A stretch of 64,000 nt of DNA from Collinsella aerofaciens (GTDB lineage: Bacteria; Actinomycetota; Coriobacteriia; Coriobacteriales; Coriobacteriaceae), in the NCBI RefSeq assembly GCF_020181355.1, contig NZ_CP084004.1, forward strand, positions 1,922,001 through 1,986,000, in the 5' to 3' direction. Both the position numbers and the translations under genes were made by a program. The notes beneath the pieces were generated by a model. It ran no database searches. It had not been told where the DNA came from and worked only from the letters and a program-made list of their open reading frames with translations. This document shows positions 52,237 to 60,874 of this stretch, piece after piece (positions within the stretch are counted from its first letter, which is position 1; each line of letters opens with the position of its first letter).

Positions 52237-52848
52237 CTAGCTATTAAACCCATTGAACTTGAGATAGCTCATCAGATACGCCTTCGAAACAAAGGACGAT
52301 ACCGCACTGCGCACGAGCAGCGATTCGCGCGTAACCTGATGTGCGGTATCGGGCACGGGAGTCTGCTCAACAGAAAACGCCGCACGAATCGATGCCTCGA
52401 GCTGATCGACAACATAATCGAAAGCCGTCGGAGCGTCGTAGCTCAAGCGCTGAATATTAAAGAGCGCCTGAACCGCAGCGATGGGCAGCACCTGCTTAAA
52501 GATGCAGATAGCGATCAGGCGGGCAATCTGCTCGCGGCCATATTGCTTTTTGACCGGAGCAGGCACCAGGCCGACCTTCACGTAGTTATTGATCATCGAT
52601 GGCGTGATAACGGGTTGCTCTACGCAAATCGAAAGCGGCTCCATCCACAGCGCAACATATTCAATAACCTGATCGCGATAGAGCGTTACGTTGGGCAGCT
52701 GGTCATAGCGTGGCAGGCTCAACGCGTTGAGTTTACCCACCATATCGGACTGAATAAATGCATCCGGCAGAACCGTCGGCTGAATATCCTCCGGCTTAAT
52801 GCTGACCGACGAATCGGACATCGGAATAACGTATTTAGCGTGGTTCAT
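52237..52848 (-). CDS. DUF1836 regulator
   Basis: A 203-residue protein of the DUF1836 family, which resembles MerR-like DNA-binding proteins: VITPSMINNYVKVGLVPAPV and KKQYGREQIARLIAICIFKQ form the predicted winged-helix and following helix. The ATG at 52848 follows GGAGG. Family members are frequently encoded beside degV genes, and a half site of the degV operator lies in its own promoter, so it probably controls both. Confidence 0.78.
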   Translation of the reverse strand: MNHAKYVIPMSDSSVSIKPEDIQPTVLPDAFIQSDMVGKLNALSLPRYDQLPNVTLYRDQVIEYVALWMEPLSICVEQPVITPSMINNYVKVGLVPAPVKKQYGREQIARLIAICIFKQVLPIAAVQALFNIQRLSYDAPTAFDYVVDQLEASIRAAFSVEQTPVPDTAHQVTRESLLVRSAVSSFVSKAYLMSYLKFNGFNS

Positions 52849-52880
52849 AAGAGGCCTCCGTTCGTTTTCTATATTGTATT

Positions 52881-52895
52881 CTAGGTTATCTAGTT
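52881..52895 (-). promoter_or_regulatory. Operator half site upstream of DUF1836 gene
   Basis: On the + strand GGTTATCTAGTTTTG lies at 52884-52898; GGCTATCTAGT in the degV operator differs at one base. CTAG at both ends of 52881-52893 makes a small palindrome. TACAAT (minus strand, about 52872-52877) may be the -10, so binding would meet the promoter. Confidence 0.55.
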
Positions 52896-52920
52896 TTGCA
52901 TACCACATAGTCGCCAAGTA

Positions 52921-52962
52921 AAAGTGGTTGGACAGCACATTGATGCACCGTCCAACCACTTT
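52921..52962 (-). terminator. Terminator after trxB
   Basis: AAAGTGGTTGGAC pairs perfectly with GTCCAACCACTTT around a 16-base loop; on the minus strand it is followed by TACTTGG. Confidence 0.6.
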
Positions 52963-53002
52963 GTGTAAAGATAGCAACCTTACATAAGATATATTATCGT
53001 AC

Positions 53003-53941
53003 TTATCCACGGAGAAACGCGTATACGCTCGTTGCCGCTATGGCTCCATCAGAAACGGCAGTCACAACCTGGCGTAAACGCTTGGAACGGATGTCGCCAG
53101 CGGCAAATAGACCTGGCGTGCGGGTCGCCATGGAATCATCAGTAACAATACCGCCGTCCGGCGCCAGATCGACTAGATGCTCAACGAGCTCGGAATGGGG
53201 CTGCGTTCCGGTAAAGACAAAGATACCAAACGAGCCAGGGACAAATGACTCGGTGTGAGTTTCCCCGGATGCATTGTCCTTAAAGGTAATCGTCGTTGGC
53301 ATGGCTTCGCCCGAGAGCTCGACAATACTAGTTTGGTACCTAACTGAAATATTATCTTTTGCAAGAACTTTTTGAACCACACCATCGGGGGCACGGAACT
53401 GATCGCGGCGCAAAACGATGGTCACGCTGCTGGCGATTTCTGACAAGAACAGAGCTTCCTCGCAGGCAGCATTGCCGCCGCCGATGACAAAAACCTGCTT
53501 GCCGCGAAAGAACATGCCGTCGCACGTCGCGCAATACGAAACGCCGCGACCGCGATACGCATCCTCGCCAACAAAACCAGCAGATCGCGGCGTGGCACCC
53601 ATGCAAGCGATAACGCTCGAGGCCGACGTATCGCCCAAATCGTGATGCACCGTAAACAGCGCTGCATCGGCATCGTAATCGATACCCGTAACCATGCTCC
53701 ATGTAACCTGTGCTCCCAGGCCCTCTGCATGCTGCTGAAAACGCTCACCGAGTTCGGCGCCACTCAAGAGCGGAATGCCCGGATAGTTCTCGACTTCATT
53801 GGTCGTGGCGATCTGCCCTCCCGACATGCCCTGTTCAATCACGGTCGTCGTTAGGTTGGAGCGCGCCGCATAAATGGCCGCAGCATAGCCCGCAGGGCCG
53901 CCACCGATAATCGCAACATCGATCGGCTGATGGGTAGTCAT
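53003..53941 (-). CDS. trxB: Thioredoxin reductase
   Basis: A 312-residue flavoprotein that passes electrons from NADPH to thioredoxin. FAD binding: IIGGGPAGYAAAIYAAR at the N-terminus and GLFAAGDIRSK at the end. The redox-active pair is in CATCDGMFF, and NADPH binding is in VIGGGNAACEEALFL. The ATG at 53941 follows GGAGG. It is normal length and a single gene. Confidence 0.93.
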   Translation of the reverse strand: MTTHQPIDVAIIGGGPAGYAAAIYAARSNLTTTVIEQGMSGGQIATTNEVENYPGIPLLSGAELGERFQQHAEGLGAQVTWSMVTGIDYDADAALFTVHHDLGDTSASSVIACMGATPRSAGFVGEDAYRGRGVSYCATCDGMFFRGKQVFVIGGGNAACEEALFLSEIASSVTIVLRRDQFRAPDGVVQKVLAKDNISVRYQTSIVELSGEAMPTTITFKDNASGETHTESFVPGSFGIFVFTGTQPHSELVEHLVDLAPDGGIVTDDSMATRTPGLFAAGDIRSKRLRQVVTAVSDGAIAATSVYAFLRG

Positions 53942-54058
53942 GAAGAGACCTCCTGTCGAAAGATTGGCGTTCTTTGCGCTCATACCCAAATTTACGTGAA
54001 CATGACACTCATGCACTACAATGATAAATCGCGTAACAAAGCTGAAGGGGAGTTATCG

Positions 54059-55360
54059 ATGGATCAAACGCAGATGAGCAATAGCGCTCCCCTGCCCATG
54101 CAAGCCACTCCCCAACCGGAGCAAATGACCGTTTCACCTGCACAAAAACCCCTAGTAACCATTGTGCACGCATCGGTTGGATCGGGCCACAAAGCCGCCG
54201 CCAACGCGATTGCACAAGCATTTGAACTTATCCGCGGCACCAAGGGAATCCCTGAGGATATTGAAATTGAAGTGCTCGATATCCTTGATTTTGGACGTAT
54301 TAAATTCGACGGCAATAAGACCGCGGCTTCTTTTACGGGAGCCACACGCCCCATTTACGACCTGACCTGGCGATATACGCTTACGGGACATCTTCTCTGG
54401 GGTGGCGGCACGGCATGGTCGCGTATTATGTTCCCCGCCTTCAACGAATATATTCGTCGCCGCAGGCCTATAGCCGTGGTCGCAACGCACATCACAGCAG
54501 CCAATGTTGCCGTGGGCGCCCGCGTAATTACGGGTATCGATTACCCGGTCATCTGTGTGCCGACCGATTACGAAGTCGAAGGCTTTTGGCCCCACAAGGA
54601 CACCGACCTATTCTGTGTAGCCAACGAGTTTATGGCCGAAACGCTGCGCCCGCGCAAGGTTCCCGAGTCAAAGATCCGCATAACGGGCATCCCCATCCGA
54701 GCCGGTTTCGATTCAGATTACAAACGCGAAGATGAGCTCAGCAAGTTCAATCTCCCCATAGACAAAACCGTCGTATTGGTGATGGCCGGTGCCAGTTTAC
54801 CCCAACCATACGTGCGTTTCCGCGCCGCGATGGACCACACGCTCCCCTTCTTACGCAGCTTTGAGGACATGCACTTTGTCTTTTTACCGGGCAAGGATAA
54901 AGAATACGCCACCCGACTCAAGACGCTCTTCGACGCCATGAAGCTCGAAAACGTCACGGTTCTAGACTACGTGGACGACATGGCGGCCCTCATGCACGGC
55001 TGCGACCTGGCAATTCTCAAATCGGGCGGACTCACCGTCACCGAGTGCCTATGCGCACATCTGCCGATGATCCTGCTGGGCAAATCATACGGCCAGGAAA
55101 AGGCCAACACCACGATGCTCACCGGCATGGGCGCCAGCATGCACGTCACCACGGCACGAGAGCTCATCGTGACGTTGCGCCACCTGCACGACCATCCCGA
55201 ATCACTCAAAGCCCTACTCATCAATGGCGAAGTACTACGCCGCCCCCGCGCAGCCGAAGACATCGCCATCGCCACGATGGAGCTCGTAGGCAAACCCCAA
55301 AAGCGCAAACGAGCCTTCTGCCGCTTCTACTGGGGCGGAAAACCCGCGCACATCCGCTAG
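54059..55360 (+). CDS. Diacylglycerol glycosyltransferase (UgtP/MGDG synthase family)
   Basis: A 433-residue GT-B fold enzyme. The N-terminal MGDG-synthase domain shows HASVGSGHKAAANAIAQAF and VVATHITAANVAVG; the C-terminal donor-binding half shows ILKSGGLTVTECLCAHLPMI, the conserved sugar-nucleotide site. It should glycosylate diacylglycerol to make membrane glycolipids. The first 30 residues are an unconserved Gln/Pro-rich leader. GGGGAG precedes the ATG. Polyglycosylation and sugar type cannot be inferred. Confidence 0.85.
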   Translation: MDQTQMSNSAPLPMQATPQPEQMTVSPAQKPLVTIVHASVGSGHKAAANAIAQAFELIRGTKGIPEDIEIEVLDILDFGRIKFDGNKTAASFTGATRPIYDLTWRYTLTGHLLWGGGTAWSRIMFPAFNEYIRRRRPIAVVATHITAANVAVGARVITGIDYPVICVPTDYEVEGFWPHKDTDLFCVANEFMAETLRPRKVPESKIRITGIPIRAGFDSDYKREDELSKFNLPIDKTVVLVMAGASLPQPYVRFRAAMDHTLPFLRSFEDMHFVFLPGKDKEYATRLKTLFDAMKLENVTVLDYVDDMAALMHGCDLAILKSGGLTVTECLCAHLPMILLGKSYGQEKANTTMLTGMGASMHVTTARELIVTLRHLHDHPESLKALLINGEVLRRPRAAEDIAIATMELVGKPQKRKRAFCRFYWGGKPAHIR

Positions 55361-55373
55361 CGTCTTAATTTCC

Positions 55374-55477
55374 GCTTGCCTGTGGGAGGCCCCTATATAT
55401 CATCCCGTGCTCAAACATTCTCGCTTCGCTGCGAAACTGCGCGCGGGACGATATATAGGGGCCTCCCACAGGTAAGC
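55374..55477. repeat. Long hairpin element A
   Basis: A 34-base-pair stem with one mismatch and one wobble: the left arm (55374-55407) holds CCTGTGGGAGGCCCCTATAT, the right arm (55444-55477) its complement. The loop (55408-55443) begins TGCTCAAACATTCTCGC and ends AAACTGCGCG. The loop is the reverse complement of that in element B, although the stems are unrelated. Confidence 0.85.
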
Positions 55478-55553
55478 TGCGTTTACGTACTAGCAGCTTT
55501 ACCAGATTCCCCGCCACTAGAACCTGCAAAGGCGAAATCAGAAAATATGAATA

Positions 55554-55604
55554 TAGTAAGCCGATGCGAGAAAGGAGGTGTCCCTTTATCGCATCGGCTT
55601 ACTA
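55554..55604 (+). terminator. 16-bp stem-loop with inner hairpin, likely terminator
   Basis: TAGTAAGCCGATGCGA pairs perfectly with TCGCATCGGCTTACTA. Inside, AAAGG pairs with CCTTT. A T-rich stretch (GGCTTTTATTTTT) starts about 10 bases later. It lies between the two large hairpins. Confidence 0.6.
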
Positions 55605-55639
55605 GAAAGAAAGGCTTTTATTTTTCAAGCGAGTAACCG

Positions 55640-55742
55640 CCCGCCCGCCTCTCACACATATCGTTCCACGCGCAGTTTCGCAGCAAGCGAAGCGACGCGA
55701 GAATGTTTGAGCATGGAATGATATGTGTGAGAGGCGGGCGGG
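55640..55742. repeat. Long hairpin element B
   Basis: A 29-bp stem with one wobble: left arm 55640-55668 (CCCGCCCGCCTCTCACACAT first), right arm 55714-55742. Loop 55669-55713 begins CGCGCAGTTTCGCAGC and ends GAGAATGTTTGAGCA. The mismatch is at the same place as in element A, after five loop-proximal pairs. Confidence 0.85.
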
Positions 55743-55757
55743 AGGGATACGAGCGCC

Positions 55758-56201
55758 CTAGGCGATGCCGCTGGAGCCGAAGCCTCCGTTGCCTCGGTCG
55801 GTTTTGTCTAGTTCTTCTACTTCTATGAGATTGACCGTGGGGACTTCTTGGATGACGAGTTGGGCTATGCGGTCGCCTTTGTTGATTTGGATGTCGTTGG
55901 TGGGATCCAGGTTGATGAGGATAACCTTAAGTTCTCCTCGGTAGTGGGCGTCGATGAGGCCCGGCGTATTGACTATAGACAGGCCCTGCTTGATGGCCAA
56001 ACCGCTTCGGGGCTGGACGAAGCCGGCGTAGCCATCGGGCAGGGCGATGGCCAGCCCAGTAGAGACCAGACGGCGTTCGAAGGGCTTCAGAATGCAGTCC
56101 TCGTTGGAGCGCAAATCCAAGCCGGCATCGGTGGGATGGGCGTATTTGGGAAGCTCGACGGTGGGGTCGAGACGCTTTATGTTGACGGTAATGTTGGACA
56201 T
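55758..56201 (-). CDS. dut: dUTP pyrophosphatase
   Basis: A 147-residue trimeric dUTPase that keeps uracil out of DNA and supplies dUMP. Its motifs are all present: [29 protein letters not shown] (catalytic Asp), GDRIAQLVI and the C-terminal [10 protein letters not shown]. It follows nrdR closely on the same strand (4 bp). Confidence 0.95.
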   Translation of the reverse strand: MSNITVNIKRLDPTVELPKYAHPTDAGLDLRSNEDCILKPFERRLVSTGLAIALPDGYAGFVQPRSGLAIKQGLSIVNTPGLIDAHYRGELKVILINLDPTNDIQINKGDRIAQLVIQEVPTVNLIEVEELDKTDRGNGGFGSSGIA

Positions 56202-56205
56202 GGAA

Positions 56206-56649
56206 TCACCTTAGCTTGTCGAGCTCTTGCAGAAACTCATCGACGTCTTTGAAATCGCGGTAGACCGAGGCAAAGCGGATGTACGCCACCTTGTCGATCT
56301 TGGCCAAGCGCTTGAGTACCATGTCACCCAACTCATGGGACGTAACGGCCGTCAGCGTGCGAGAGCGCAGCTCGACCTCGATGTCATCGATAATCTCATT
56401 GAGCTTCTTAGTGTCGATATCGCGCTTGATAGTGGCGCGCATCAAGCCGACGAGCAGCTTATTGCGATCGAACCGCTGCTTGGTTCCGTCCGACTTAATG
56501 ACCTCGATTGGGTCTTCGCATCGTTCGAACGTTGTAAAGCGATAGTTACACGAGCAACATTCGCGGCGACGCTTAATGGTGTTATTTGACTCCTGCATAC
56601 GGGAATCAACGACGCGGGTATGTGCCTTGCCGCATTTGGGACAGCGCAT
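56206..56649 (-). CDS. nrdR: Transcriptional repressor NrdR
   Basis: A 147-residue repressor of ribonucleotide reductase genes. The N-terminal zinc ribbon is visible ([17 protein letters not shown] and [12 protein letters not shown]), followed by an ATP-cone domain ([20 protein letters not shown]). Pairing with dut puts two nucleotide-pool genes in one operon. Confidence 0.95.
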   Translation of the reverse strand: MRCPKCGKAHTRVVDSRMQESNNTIKRRRECCSCNYRFTTFERCEDPIEVIKSDGTKQRFDRNKLLVGLMRATIKRDIDTKKLNEIIDDIEVELRSRTLTAVTSHELGDMVLKRLAKIDKVAYIRFASVYRDFKDVDEFLQELDKLR

Positions 56650-56700
56650 GGTACCTCCTCTTAAACGATAACAAGGGTACCATGCGCAGCGCGATAATGA

Positions 56701-57153
56701 TTACGAACGAGCAGGAACCTTAAGATGCGCACCGGCGGCGAGCGAACCATGCTCCAGATGATTGACGTTACGGATCATGTCGGAAGTCTCTTGCGTGGAA
56801 AGGCCTTCGCTTGGATATTCCTCGGCAAGCGACCAAAGAGAATCACCAGACTGAACGCGAATGGTCTCATAGGTAACGTTGGAAACGGACTCGGCATACG
56901 CGGCGTGACGAGCGCTAAAGACCGACGTAGCGAGGACAAAGAAGAGCGTAAGCGCAACGGCAACGGCGACAATCGTCGGAACCTTCAGGGCAACGCGGCC
57001 CGGCGCGGCTACAGCCTGCTGATTGCGAGCAGGCTTTACGGTCAAAGGCTGAAAGCCGGAGCAGCCACCCTGAACAACCGTAAAAGTGTATTCTGCAGAC
57101 GTCTCGAGCTTAAGGGCGAGGTTTCCCTGGACCATATTCGTTGCGTTCATCAT
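56701..57153 (-). CDS. LysM-domain membrane protein, SOS-controlled (YneA-like)
   Basis: A 150-residue protein: a cytoplasmic N-terminal part, one membrane helix (about residues 59-80, VPTIVAVAVALTLFFVLATS), and a C-terminal LysM peptidoglycan-binding domain (RVQSGDSLWSLAEEYP). It is divergent from lexA over shared LexA boxes, the arrangement of YneA-type inhibitors that halt division during DNA damage in Gram-positive bacteria. Similarity beyond the layout is weak, so the function is inferred from context. Its start could be either of two adjacent ATG codons. Confidence 0.75.
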   Translation of the reverse strand: MMNATNMVQGNLALKLETSAEYTFTVVQGGCSGFQPLTVKPARNQQAVAAPGRVALKVPTIVAVAVALTLFFVLATSVFSARHAAYAESVSNVTYETIRVQSGDSLWSLAEEYPSEGLSTQETSDMIRNVNHLEHGSLAAGAHLKVPARS

Positions 57154-57221
57154 GTTCTCCTCTCGCGTGTTTTGCTGAGAACAGTTTTATCAAGCCGCGC
57201 GGACAAAAATGTCTAGCGCGA

Positions 57222-57289
57222 GAACGAATGTTCGGTTATTATTATCTTCGAACAGTTGTTCCTGTCAACCAAAATTCGAACATTTGTTT
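57222..57289. promoter_or_regulatory. lexA: Three LexA boxes between LysM gene and lexA
   Basis: GAACGAATGTTC (57222-57233), GAACAGTTGTTC (57250-57261) and GAACATTTGTTT (57278-57289) each fit the Gram-positive LexA box GAAC-N4-GTTC, the last with one mismatch. They are spaced 28 bp apart, nearly three helical turns. Confidence 0.88.
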
Positions 57290-57313
57290 GACATGGGTAG
57301 AGAGGATGCCCTG

Positions 57314-57958
57314 ATGGCTCGCAAAATTACCAAGCGTCAGCAGCAAATTTACGACTTCATCAAGGAATATCAGCAGGAGAAGGGTTATCCGCCCAGCGTG
57401 CGCGAGATGGCTTCTGCCGTGGGCCTTTCCTCCCCCAGCACCGTGCACGCCCATCTATCTGCCCTGGAGGCGCGCGGGCTACTCAAGCGCGATGCCACCA
57501 AACCGCGCGCTCTGGAACTCTTTAACGAGGACGGTTCCTCTGTCTCAATTTCTAAATCTGACGAGACCACCGCACCTCGCGGAACGGTCTCACTACCGCT
57601 CGTTGGTCGCGTCGCGGCTGGGATTCCCATTCTGGCCGAGCAGAATATCGAAGACACATTTACTATCCCGACCGAAATCGCCACTGATCAGGGTTCCTTT
57701 ATCCTTGAGGTGCATGGGAGCTCAATGATCAATGTCGGTATCTTCAATGGCGATTACATCATCGTCCGTGAACAAAAGAGTGCCATGAACGGCGAAATTG
57801 TCGTGGCTATGATTGATGGTTCAGCGACCGTCAAGACGTTCTACAAGGAGCAGGGACGCGTACGCCTGCAGCCTGAGAATGACACCATGGAGCCTATCTA
57901 TGCAACGAATCCCGTTATCTTGGGCAAAGTCGTCGGCTTGATGCGCCGGTTCTCGTAA
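57314..57958 (+). CDS. lexA: LexA repressor
   Basis: A 214-residue SOS repressor. The winged helix is at the N-terminus (ITKRQQQIYDFIKEYQQEKG, then SSPSTVHAHLSALEARGLL). The self-cleavage Ala-Gly lies in GRVAAGIPI. The catalytic Ser is in HGSSMINVGI and the Lys in ATVKTFYKE. The ATG at 57314 has AGAGAGG eight bases upstream; an ATG at 57293 would add seven residues. It is autoregulated through the three boxes upstream. Confidence 0.95.
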   Translation: MARKITKRQQQIYDFIKEYQQEKGYPPSVREMASAVGLSSPSTVHAHLSALEARGLLKRDATKPRALELFNEDGSSVSISKSDETTAPRGTVSLPLVGRVAAGIPILAEQNIEDTFTIPTEIATDQGSFILEVHGSSMINVGIFNGDYIIVREQKSAMNGEIVVAMIDGSATVKTFYKEQGRVRLQPENDTMEPIYATNPVILGKVVGLMRRFS

Positions 57959-58662
57959 TGCAAAAACGCATCACCATCTTTGATACCGTCCGCGGGCTTA
58001 CGATGATTTCAATGGCAGGTTTTCACGCTTGCTACGATCTTGCCTACCTGTACGACTGGGATATGCCCTGGTTTACCCAGACTGTCTTTCAAGACATCTG
58101 GCGCGCCAGCATCAGCTGGGTATTTTTGTTTATCGCGGGTTGGATGTGCACCCTTTCGCGCAACAATATCAAACGTGCCGCCAAATACGCCTTAGCAGCA
58201 CTCGTCGTCTGGTTGGCAACAACACTTGTCTCAGTTGACGATTCTGTTAATTTTGGCATCATCTACTGCATGGCCGCATGTACCGGCATCGTGGCGTTGA
58301 CCGATCCCGTCCTTAAGAAGATATCGGCGAGATGGGGCATGTCCCTATGCCTTTTGTTGTTTGCCCTCACCTGGAGCATCCCCAAAACGATCTACCCTGT
58401 CCCCTACCTGGCGTGGCTGGGATTTCCGAGCCCTGGGTTTGTCTCAGGTGATTACTACCCCATCATCCCGTTTTTCTTTATGTATCTTGCAGGATACTTC
58501 GCCGCACACATAGCGAAGGGAATCGATAAGACCGTCCCTAGCTGGGCCTACGCCAATCCCATCCCGGAGCTCGCCAGCCTTGGACGTCACGCACTCCCCT
58601 TTTATCTACTGCATCAGCCCATTATTCTGGGCTTTTTGGAGCTCGTCTACTCGGTGCGATAA
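57958..58662 (+). CDS. DUF1624 acyltransferase-like membrane protein
   Basis: A 234-residue multi-pass membrane protein of the DUF1624 / HGSNAT-like group: it opens with RITIFDTVRGLTMISMAGFH, the RGL motif and catalytic-type His region, and ends with RHALPFYLLHQPIILG. These enzymes transfer acyl groups across membranes; the substrate is unknown. Its ATG overlaps the lexA stop (TAATG), so it may be SOS co-expressed. Its 3' end overlaps the convergent hflX gene by 16 bp. Confidence 0.75.
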   Translation: MQKRITIFDTVRGLTMISMAGFHACYDLAYLYDWDMPWFTQTVFQDIWRASISWVFLFIAGWMCTLSRNNIKRAAKYALAALVVWLATTLVSVDDSVNFGIIYCMAACTGIVALTDPVLKKISARWGMSLCLLLFALTWSIPKTIYPVPYLAWLGFPSPGFVSGDYYPIIPFFFMYLAGYFAAHIAKGIDKTVPSWAYANPIPELASLGRHALPFYLLHQPIILGFLELVYSVR

Positions 58663-59936
58663 CGCTTGAGCCGCGGCGCGATACGAGCCGGCAGCTTCGC
58701 AACAATACGAACGCCGCCCTCAAGATATTCCTCGTGCAAAAGGGTTCCCTGTTCATGCACCAGCGTGATGAGGGCGCCCTCGCGATACGGGATTTCAGCG
58801 GAGAGCAACACATCGGTGGCAGCCGCCTCGCGAGCAATACGGTCGACGAGATCGTCGAGTCCCTCGCCCGTCTGGGCCGAGAACAGCACGGCCTCGGGAT
58901 AGCGACGACGGAAACTCAATCGATCAACGCTATCGAGAAGATCGATTTTATTGAACACCGTAAGCGTCAAACGCTCGCCGGCACCGATCTCGTCAAGAAC
59001 GCGATCGACTGCCTCGAGCTGGCGCTCGTAGTCCTCGTCAGAGGCATCCACAACTTTAAGGATCAGATCGGCACCAAGAACCTCAGACAGCGTGGACTTA
59101 AAGGCATCAACGAGACCATGCGGTAGCTTTTGAATAAAGCCAACAGTATCGGTAATCGTCATGCCACGACCGCCGGGCAGGCGATACGAACGCGTCGTCG
59201 GGTCGAGCGTAGCAAACAGCTTGTCCTGCGAAAGCACCGTAGATCCGGTCAGACGATTGAGCAACGACGATTTACCCGCATTGGTATAACCGGCTAACGC
59301 GACGCGAAACGCCGGTGACTCAATGCGGCTCTTGGATTGAACATCGCGACGCTGTTCAACCTGCTTGAGCTCACGACGAAGCGCAGCGATCTTATTACGA
59401 ATGAGGCGACGGTCGACCTCGAGCTGACTTTCGCCCTGACCAAAGCGTGAGCCGATGCCGCCGCGCGTCTGTTCCTTGGCGAGATGGCTCCACATGCCAC
59501 GCAGACGAGGCAACAGATATTGAAGCTGTGCCAGCTGTACCTGTAGGCGTCCCTCACGCGTCTGAGCATGCAGGCCAAAAATATCCAAGATCAGTGCCGT
59601 ACGATCGATAATCTTTACCGGCTCGCCCACGGCTTTCTCCAAATAGGATTGCTGCGAGGGCGTCAGGTCGTCGTCAAAAATAACGACATCGGCATCCATG
59701 CGATGCACCAGGCCGCACAGCTCTTCAACCTTACCGGAACCGATAAACGATTTAGGATACGGCTTTACCAAACGCTGTGACAAGCGTGCCACGCACTGGG
59801 CACCAGCCGTGTGGGTAAGACGCTCCAGCTCATCAAGCGAGCGATCGAGCGGCCATGCATTGTCGCGCCACTCAACACCAACTAATATGGCACGCTCGGG
59901 CTCGGGTGCCGTGGGAACAAGGGGGAAACGGGCCAT
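58647..59936 (-). CDS. hflX: GTPase HflX
   Basis: A 429-residue ribosome-associated GTPase that rescues stalled or hibernating ribosomes. The N-terminal HflX domain includes DDDLTPSQQSYLEKAVG; a coiled linker with GGIGSRFGQGESQLEVDRRL follows; the G domain shows GYTNAGKSSLLN, DTVGFIQKLP and FNKID. It is the last gene of a minus-strand run and overlaps miaA by one base. Confidence 0.93.
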   Translation of the reverse strand: MARFPLVPTAPEPERAILVGVEWRDNAWPLDRSLDELERLTHTAGAQCVARLSQRLVKPYPKSFIGSGKVEELCGLVHRMDADVVIFDDDLTPSQQSYLEKAVGEPVKIIDRTALILDIFGLHAQTREGRLQVQLAQLQYLLPRLRGMWSHLAKEQTRGGIGSRFGQGESQLEVDRRLIRNKIAALRRELKQVEQRRDVQSKSRIESPAFRVALAGYTNAGKSSLLNRLTGSTVLSQDKLFATLDPTTRSYRLPGGRGMTITDTVGFIQKLPHGLVDAFKSTLSEVLGADLILKVVDASDEDYERQLEAVDRVLDEIGAGERLTLTVFNKIDLLDSVDRLSFRRRYPEAVLFSAQTGEGLDDLVDRIAREAAATDVLLSAEIPYREGALITLVHEQGTLLHEEYLEGGVRIVAKLPARIAPRLKRYRTE

Positions 59937-60874
59937 TAGGCAGCCTCAATACGATGCAGGATGTCCTCAACGACCTCATCGATCGTAAACTCGTCCATAT
60001 CAAACCACACGATACGGTCATCGCGCTTAAACCACGAAAGCTGACGTTTGGCATAGCGACGCGAACGCATCTTGATGAGTTCGCGAGCCTCATCCATAGA
60101 AATCACGCCATTGAAAGCATCAATGATCTCTTTATAGCCAATTGCCTGCATCGAAGTCAGGGCATCTCCCAGCCCCTGGTCCATAAGACCGCGAACCTCA
60201 TCGACAAGACCCTGCTCAAACATCAGATCGACGCGCAGGTTAATGCGCTCGTAGAGCACCTCGCGATTGCGCGTCAGACCAAACCATAGAGCATGATAAT
60301 GCTCGCGCGGAACACTAAACTGACTTTTTTGCTGTGCATAGGAAATACCATCATCATGCATCTCGAGCGCACGAATCACACGGCGCACATTATGGGGATG
60401 AATAACAGCAGCCGATTCTGGGTCGCGCTCGGCAAGCAGGGCATGCAGCTCTTCCTCGCCAATACGCTCGGCAAGCTCCTGATAGCCCATACGACGATCG
60501 TCCTCAAGTTCACCCGAGGGAAAGTCCATCTCATCGAGGGCGGCCTTGAGATACAGCCCCGTACCTCCGCAAAAAACCGGCAGGCAACCCGAACCAAGGA
60601 GACGTTCAACATGCGCGCGAGCGTCAGCCTGATAAAGCGCAGCAGAATATGCCACACCCGGCTCTACAATGTCGACGAGACGCAGCGGCACCGTACACTC
60701 ATCGGGCGCCATCTTTGCGGTACCGATGTCCATGCCGCGATAGATTTGCATCGCATCGCACGACAGCACTTCGGACGAAAGACGAGCTGCCAAACGGTCG
60801 GCAACATCACTCTTACCAACCGCCGTCGGACCGACGATCGCAACGGCGGAAAGTCCTGCCCTGGGAGAAACCAT
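59936..60874 (-). CDS. miaA: tRNA dimethylallyltransferase
   Basis: A 312-residue enzyme that prenylates A37 of tRNAs reading UNN codons. GPTAVGKSDVADRLA is the P-loop, DAMQIYRGMDIGTAKM the prenyl acceptor block, and LRAYRD-type features appear as RRVIRALEM and QAIGYKEI. It overlaps miaB by one base, so both steps of A37 modification are co-expressed. Confidence 0.95.
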   Translation of the reverse strand: MVSPRAGLSAVAIVGPTAVGKSDVADRLAARLSSEVLSCDAMQIYRGMDIGTAKMAPDECTVPLRLVDIVEPGVAYSAALYQADARAHVERLLGSGCLPVFCGGTGLYLKAALDEMDFPSGELEDDRRMGYQELAERIGEEELHALLAERDPESAAVIHPHNVRRVIRALEMHDDGISYAQQKSQFSVPREHYHALWFGLTRNREVLYERINLRVDLMFEQGLVDEVRGLMDQGLGDALTSMQAIGYKEIIDAFNGVISMDEARELIKMRSRRYAKRQLSWFKRDDRIVWFDMDEFTIDEVVEDILHRIEAA

